Shown: positions 7,101 to 8,239 of the stretch, piece after piece
Numbering within the stretch: the stretch's first letter is position 1
How the letters are laid out: each line of letters starts with the position of its first letter
NCBI GenBank assembly: GCA_963578625.1
Contig: CAUZEO010000240.1
Coordinates: forward strand, 1 to 8,239
Length of the DNA: 8,239 nt
Direction: 5' to 3'
Origin: CAUZEO01 sp963578625
Lineage (GTDB): Bacteria > Verrucomicrobiota > Kiritimatiellia > SLOV01
Position numbers and translations under genes: made by a program
Notes under the pieces: model-generated
The model's input: only the letters and a program-made list of their open reading frames with translations
What the model was told of the DNA's origin: nothing
Database searches by the model: none

Positions 7101-7991
7101 AATCCCGCCCTCTATGAAATGAACAGCAACCTGGTGGACGGCAATACGTGGAACCGGACCGTTGCCTCGGCCGACGCCATGAATATTTCATGGGCTGGAA
7201 CGGCTGGTTTTATCGATGACCTTGGCAATCCGGTTCTGCCGAACCTCGGCGCTGAAGCCTCGGTGCAATTGATTTACTCTCCCGACAATCTTCGCGATCC
7301 CATTTTACCGGGCGGAGTCCCCGGAGAGAATGATGTGGTGCTTGCCCTGAACACGGTTCGCAACAACGGCGGGCAGTTCGAGGACTATGCGTTCTTCGGT
7401 TACTACGCTTACAGTGGCAACCGCCAGCCTGGATTTATCTATGGAATTATTTACGAAAACGTCAATCCACAGGCAGGAGATCAATTCTATGCGGGTCCGC
7501 TACTGCCGGCCCCGTCCGGCAGCGGCGCCACATTATATAATCTGAATCCAATCCCCACAAGCGTCAATACGTGGAACGACTCGGTGATTGCGCAGAATGC
7601 GATGCTGGATTTCGACCTCGACGGCCTGCCTAACGATTTTGAAAAGAGACACTTCGGCGATTCAACGATCGCGGATGCGAATGGTGACTCCGATCTTGAC
7701 CGACGATCGAACCTCGAAGAGCACATCGCGGGCACCGATCCGACCGACGACGCTTCGTTCTTCGGTATCGAGTCGATCGCGAAGGATCAATTGGACATCG
7801 GAGTCACCCTGCGGGACACATCGGTGAACCGTGGGTACGTCCTGGAGTTCCGTGACGGGATGTCGGGGGCGGGCGGCTGGACCACCGCCAACGAAGCGCC
7901 CGCCGGAAGCGATGGCTCAACCCTGTGCATTGATGCGGGAGGCGCTACGAGTCCCTCGCGGGGGTATCGAGGGAATGTCTACGTCCCGTGA
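4008..7991 (+). CDS. Secreted multidomain protein: glycosidase-like domain, CBM-like domain, five tandem repeats, DxDxDG module
   Basis: The 1327-aa product is exported: basic n-region, hydrophobic LAIVVFTL (13-20), then a probable signal peptidase I site AQA|DPP (30-35); LSSC (20-23) also resembles a lipobox. Residues about 40-295 look like a TIM-barrel glycosidase, with acidic strand ends AIAIDELH (124-131) and LMLEKY (189-194) and aromatic-rich GLMFWVYYR (265-273). Residues about 305-468 resemble a CBM4/9-type beta-sandwich (NSGFDSSTSGW start, WDFVELED end). Residues 481-1197 are five units of about 144 aa sharing ILPNxGDEALVQLIYSPD, RNNGG-EEY, PGFIYGI-YE, YYAGP and GNTWN. Residues about 1200-1250 are a thrombospondin-3/dockerin-like calcium-type module with GTDPTDDAS, followed by a short C-terminal domain. 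No PEP-CTERM or LPXTG sorting tail is seen. A role in polysaccharide binding or breakdown is inference; substrate unknown. The gene starts 39 bases after tRNA-Arg. Confidence 0.93.
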   Translation: MHRTRTNLFVNRLAIVVFTLSSCIFPVRPAQADPPAVPNPFLCIYGHHGGAGVTDAFRDFIPPFNVIEGTSNDAVFINELRAQGKIYAAHVNNLSSATTADLVAAWRAPFDNTLGGQLAGGYDAIAIDELHSAATDGTAQSGRVIAALQQLRSLYPDKLIFVAAVWQYAQNSENYVNLLNAVNDYTDMLMLEKYMREGNLSYRSVSYADKLKAAVPGILSKSVFGLYIAQHGFVADDRWDVGYWGMLDEQIHRIRNDSDASTMPGLMFWVYYRTETELTPDYCARLCDHYYVQGNTSYLGDGQTTQLISNSGFDSSTSGWVLAPGSGGILTRFDYGSEGVRSDHSADPIRNMGQGPSYVSHGSHGLKMVRGSTHSEASYQINVDTDLTYTVSAWVLANVNNTRAKVTVTESNGAFIEAEEITHAQTIDYARIAFNFVPTSSPVKIVLSDESTSPGRILYWDFVELEDAFPARAGPPAQEPDFDFTWGASTGLFFPAPSSGILPNLGDEVLAQLYLAPDHQIDGEILPGGGTNGDDIVLDSFVVRNNGAALEEFGTFQKQFQAPFQDGTIYIVIFSSTSPVGGDRYYRGPGLAATDADTLTGIFDMNVGPESGNTWTETIMPPDPQLLVRHIASWGFLDENQVPILPNVGDEALVQLIFSPDGVGDMILPGGIPDDNDVVLDARIVRNNGALFEEYAFFARKFFLGPFQPGFIYGIVYEGADPQNGQRFYAGPMVPTESGTQASPNQIFYDTNGDPINGNTWNGTVETQPLMLIDWRGGAGFIDDQENPILPNVGDEALVQLVYSPDGVADRILSGAQMANDDFVIDATIVRNNGGLWEEYGLFDWIHYQGPYLPGFIYAVAYENTNPLLGARYYAGPMQATVEIPAAIPAPTTYEMNIDFLLGDAWNGAVSQLFMHYQWSASFGFVDGQGYPILPNGGSQALIQLIYSPDAVADQILSGGVPDGNDTTLFSSFTQNSGGFREEYGFFGPYRVSGAYQPGFVYGVIYESGNPQSADQYYAGALQATTENESSNPALYEMNSNLVDGNTWNRTVASADAMNISWAGTAGFIDDLGNPVLPNLGAEASVQLIYSPDNLRDPILPGGVPGENDVVLALNTVRNNGGQFEDYAFFGYYAYSGNRQPGFIYGIIYENVNPQAGDQFYAGPLLPAPSGSGATLYNLNPIPTSVNTWNDSVIAQNAMLDFDLDGLPNDFEKRHFGDSTIADANGDSDLDRRSNLEEHIAGTDPTDDASFFGIESIAKDQLDIGVTLRDTSVNRGYVLEFRDGMSGAGGWTTANEAPAGSDGSTLCIDAGGATSPSRGYRGNVYVP
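4125..4892 (+). other. Glycoside-hydrolase-like domain within the 1327-aa protein
   Basis: Residues about 40-295. The opening CIYGHHGGAGVTDAF, the strand/helix alternation, D128/E129 at a predicted strand end, E192 in a second one, and the late aromatic strand FWVYYR fit a (beta/alpha)8 glycosidase. I cannot match it to a numbered GH family, and the catalytic role of D128, E129 and E192 is inference. Confidence 0.5.
4920..5411 (+). other. CBM4/9-like carbohydrate-binding domain within the 1327-aa protein
   Basis: Residues about 305-468. LISNSGFDSSTSGW is the usual opening of CBM4/9/22-type jelly rolls (N-x-G-F-E/D ... W). Later parts GLKMVRGS, YTVSAWVLAN and a closing WDFVELED follow the same strand order. 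Confidence 0.6.
5448..7598 (+). repeat. Five tandem coding repeats of about 432 bases (144 aa)
   Basis: Units: 5448-5879, 5880-6311, 6312-6743, 6744-7175, 7176-7598. The PILPN-type anchor falls at codons 501, 644, 789, 933 and 1076, so spacings are 143, 145, 144 and 143 residues. Shared positions are GF-D near the start, ILPN-GDEALVQLIYSPD, ILPGG-P-ND-VL, RNNG--EEY-FF, PGFIYGI-YE--NPQ, YYAGP and GNTWN-TV. Unit 1 is the most divergent; unit 4 has lost RNNG (QNSG) and GDE (GSQ). Units 2 and 3 are nearly identical in DNA around the anchor. Confidence 0.9.
7605..7757 (+). other. Thrombospondin-3/dockerin-like calcium-binding module within the 1327-aa protein
   Basis: Residues about 1200-1250. 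DFDLDGLPNDFE and DANGDSDLDRRSNLEEHIAG are two Asp-rich loops of the DxDxDG type, followed by GTDPTDDAS. This arrangement closes many exported proteins of Verrucomicrobiota and Kiritimatiellota. Calcium binding follows from the family and is not shown here. Confidence 0.75.
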
Positions 7992-8018
7992 GTCCTATTG
8001 AGCGATTCCATGTAGCGG

Positions 8019-8045
8019 AAGTCGCCTAGACTTTTGCTCGGCGAC
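8019..8045 (+). terminator. Possible weak terminator after the large gene
   Basis: AAGTC-GCCTA-GACTT (8019-8033) folds as a 5-bp hairpin followed by only TT. An alternative fold pairs GTCGCC (8021-8026) with GGCGAC (8040-8045). Both are weak, but they lie within 55 bases of the stop codon. Confidence 0.3.
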
Positions 8046-8072
8046 GCACAAGCCCGACAAAGGCCCCATTAA

Positions 8073-8116
8073 ATTTTCGGCCCAGAAAATAGACGCCTGC
8101 CCCGCAAGAAGCGGGG
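8073..8116. repeat. Two consecutive small hairpins downstream of the large gene
   Basis: ATTTTC-GGCCCA-GAAAAT (8073-8090) and CCCCGC-AAGAA-GCGGGG (8100-8116) each have perfect 6-bp stems. Neither is followed by a T-run on either strand, so they are not textbook terminators. They may mark the 3' end of the transcript or belong to an intergenic element. Confidence 0.4.
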
Positions 8117-8239
8117 AAACAGCATCTCAGCATTCAAACGTCGTACCGCAACGAGTTTCTCACTCTCCTTCCCTGCTCCTCATCGTACTCGTAGTCGCAG
8201 CTCGATTAGGTTCGGGTGGAGGGCGTGAGAGCCCAATCT
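8117..8239. other. Non-coding right edge with degenerate hexamer run
   Basis: I see no gene. TCGTAC, TCGTAG and TCGCAG follow one another at 8183-8200, followed by CTCGAT, after a pyrimidine-rich stretch (8156-8182). The pattern suggests a low-complexity intergenic repeat, cut by the window edge. Confidence 0.4.

Noticed and set aside
5927..7191. Minus-strand open frames across the repeat region
   Set aside because: They recur with the repeat period and are mirror frames of the repeated coding units.
5448..7598. CRISPR-like array
   Set aside because: The units are about 432 bases, coding and divergent; no short identical repeats with unique spacers occur.
7758..7991. PEP-CTERM or LPXTG-type sorting signal at the end of the large protein
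   Set aside because: The last residues (SRGYRGNVYVP) contain no hydrophobic helix, basic tail or sorting motif.
8100..8116. GC-rich hairpin as a definite intrinsic terminator
   Set aside because: It is followed by AAACAGC on the plus strand and CAGGCG on the minus strand, with no T-run, so it is reported only as a hairpin.

Overview
This is a GC-rich window from an uncultured-looking bacterium, most likely of the PVC group (Verrucomicrobiota/Kiritimatiellota). The placement is inference. It rests on the large secreted protein, whose C-terminal module (DLDGLPNDFE ... NLEEHIAGTDPTDDASFF) is of a kind abundant in that group, and on the MFS transporter, which belongs to a sugar-porter-like family common in Planctomycetes and Verrucomicrobia. 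No rRNA or other phylogenetic marker is present.

Layout, left to right. (1) 1-195, minus strand: the N-terminal 65 residues of a GFA/CENP-V family zinc protein, cut by the window edge. It has its own Shine-Dalgarno and a good promoter whose -35 overlaps a 17-bp hairpin palindrome. The gene is absent from long-ORF lists because it is truncated. (2) 333-1889, minus strand: a complete MFS transporter with a GTG start and a strong Shine-Dalgarno. (3) 1890-2368: a divergent intergenic region with two small near-palindromes. (4) 2369-3471, plus strand: an M20 (peptidase T/YqjE-like) metallopeptidase with every catalytic residue intact but one base missing near 2660, so it reads as two overlapping ORFs. 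(5) 3480-about 3563: the first 28 codons of a DegT/DnrJ/EryC1/StrS aminotransferase gene, ending abruptly in unrelated palindromic intergenic DNA. (6) 3564-3890: non-coding, becoming AT-rich, containing an 11-bp inverted repeat pair. (7) 3892-3968: tRNA-Arg(ACG), CCA encoded. (8) 4008-7991: a 1327-residue exported multidomain protein starting only 39 nt after the tRNA. (9) 7992-8239: a non-coding tail with small hairpins and a degenerate TCGTAC-type hexamer run.

The most interesting object is the 1327-aa protein. In order it has a signal peptide, a glycosidase-like TIM-barrel-type domain, a CBM4/9-like beta-sandwich, five tandem units of about 144 aa of a domain I cannot name, a calcium-binding-type DxDxDG module, and a short C-terminal domain. 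It looks like an extracellular or surface-attached carbohydrate-active protein. The peptidase, aminotransferase remnant and transporter are ordinary metabolic genes, and nothing seen ties them to the large protein. The locus around 2640-3600 shows decay (frameshift plus truncated gene) or assembly error, just upstream of the tRNA.
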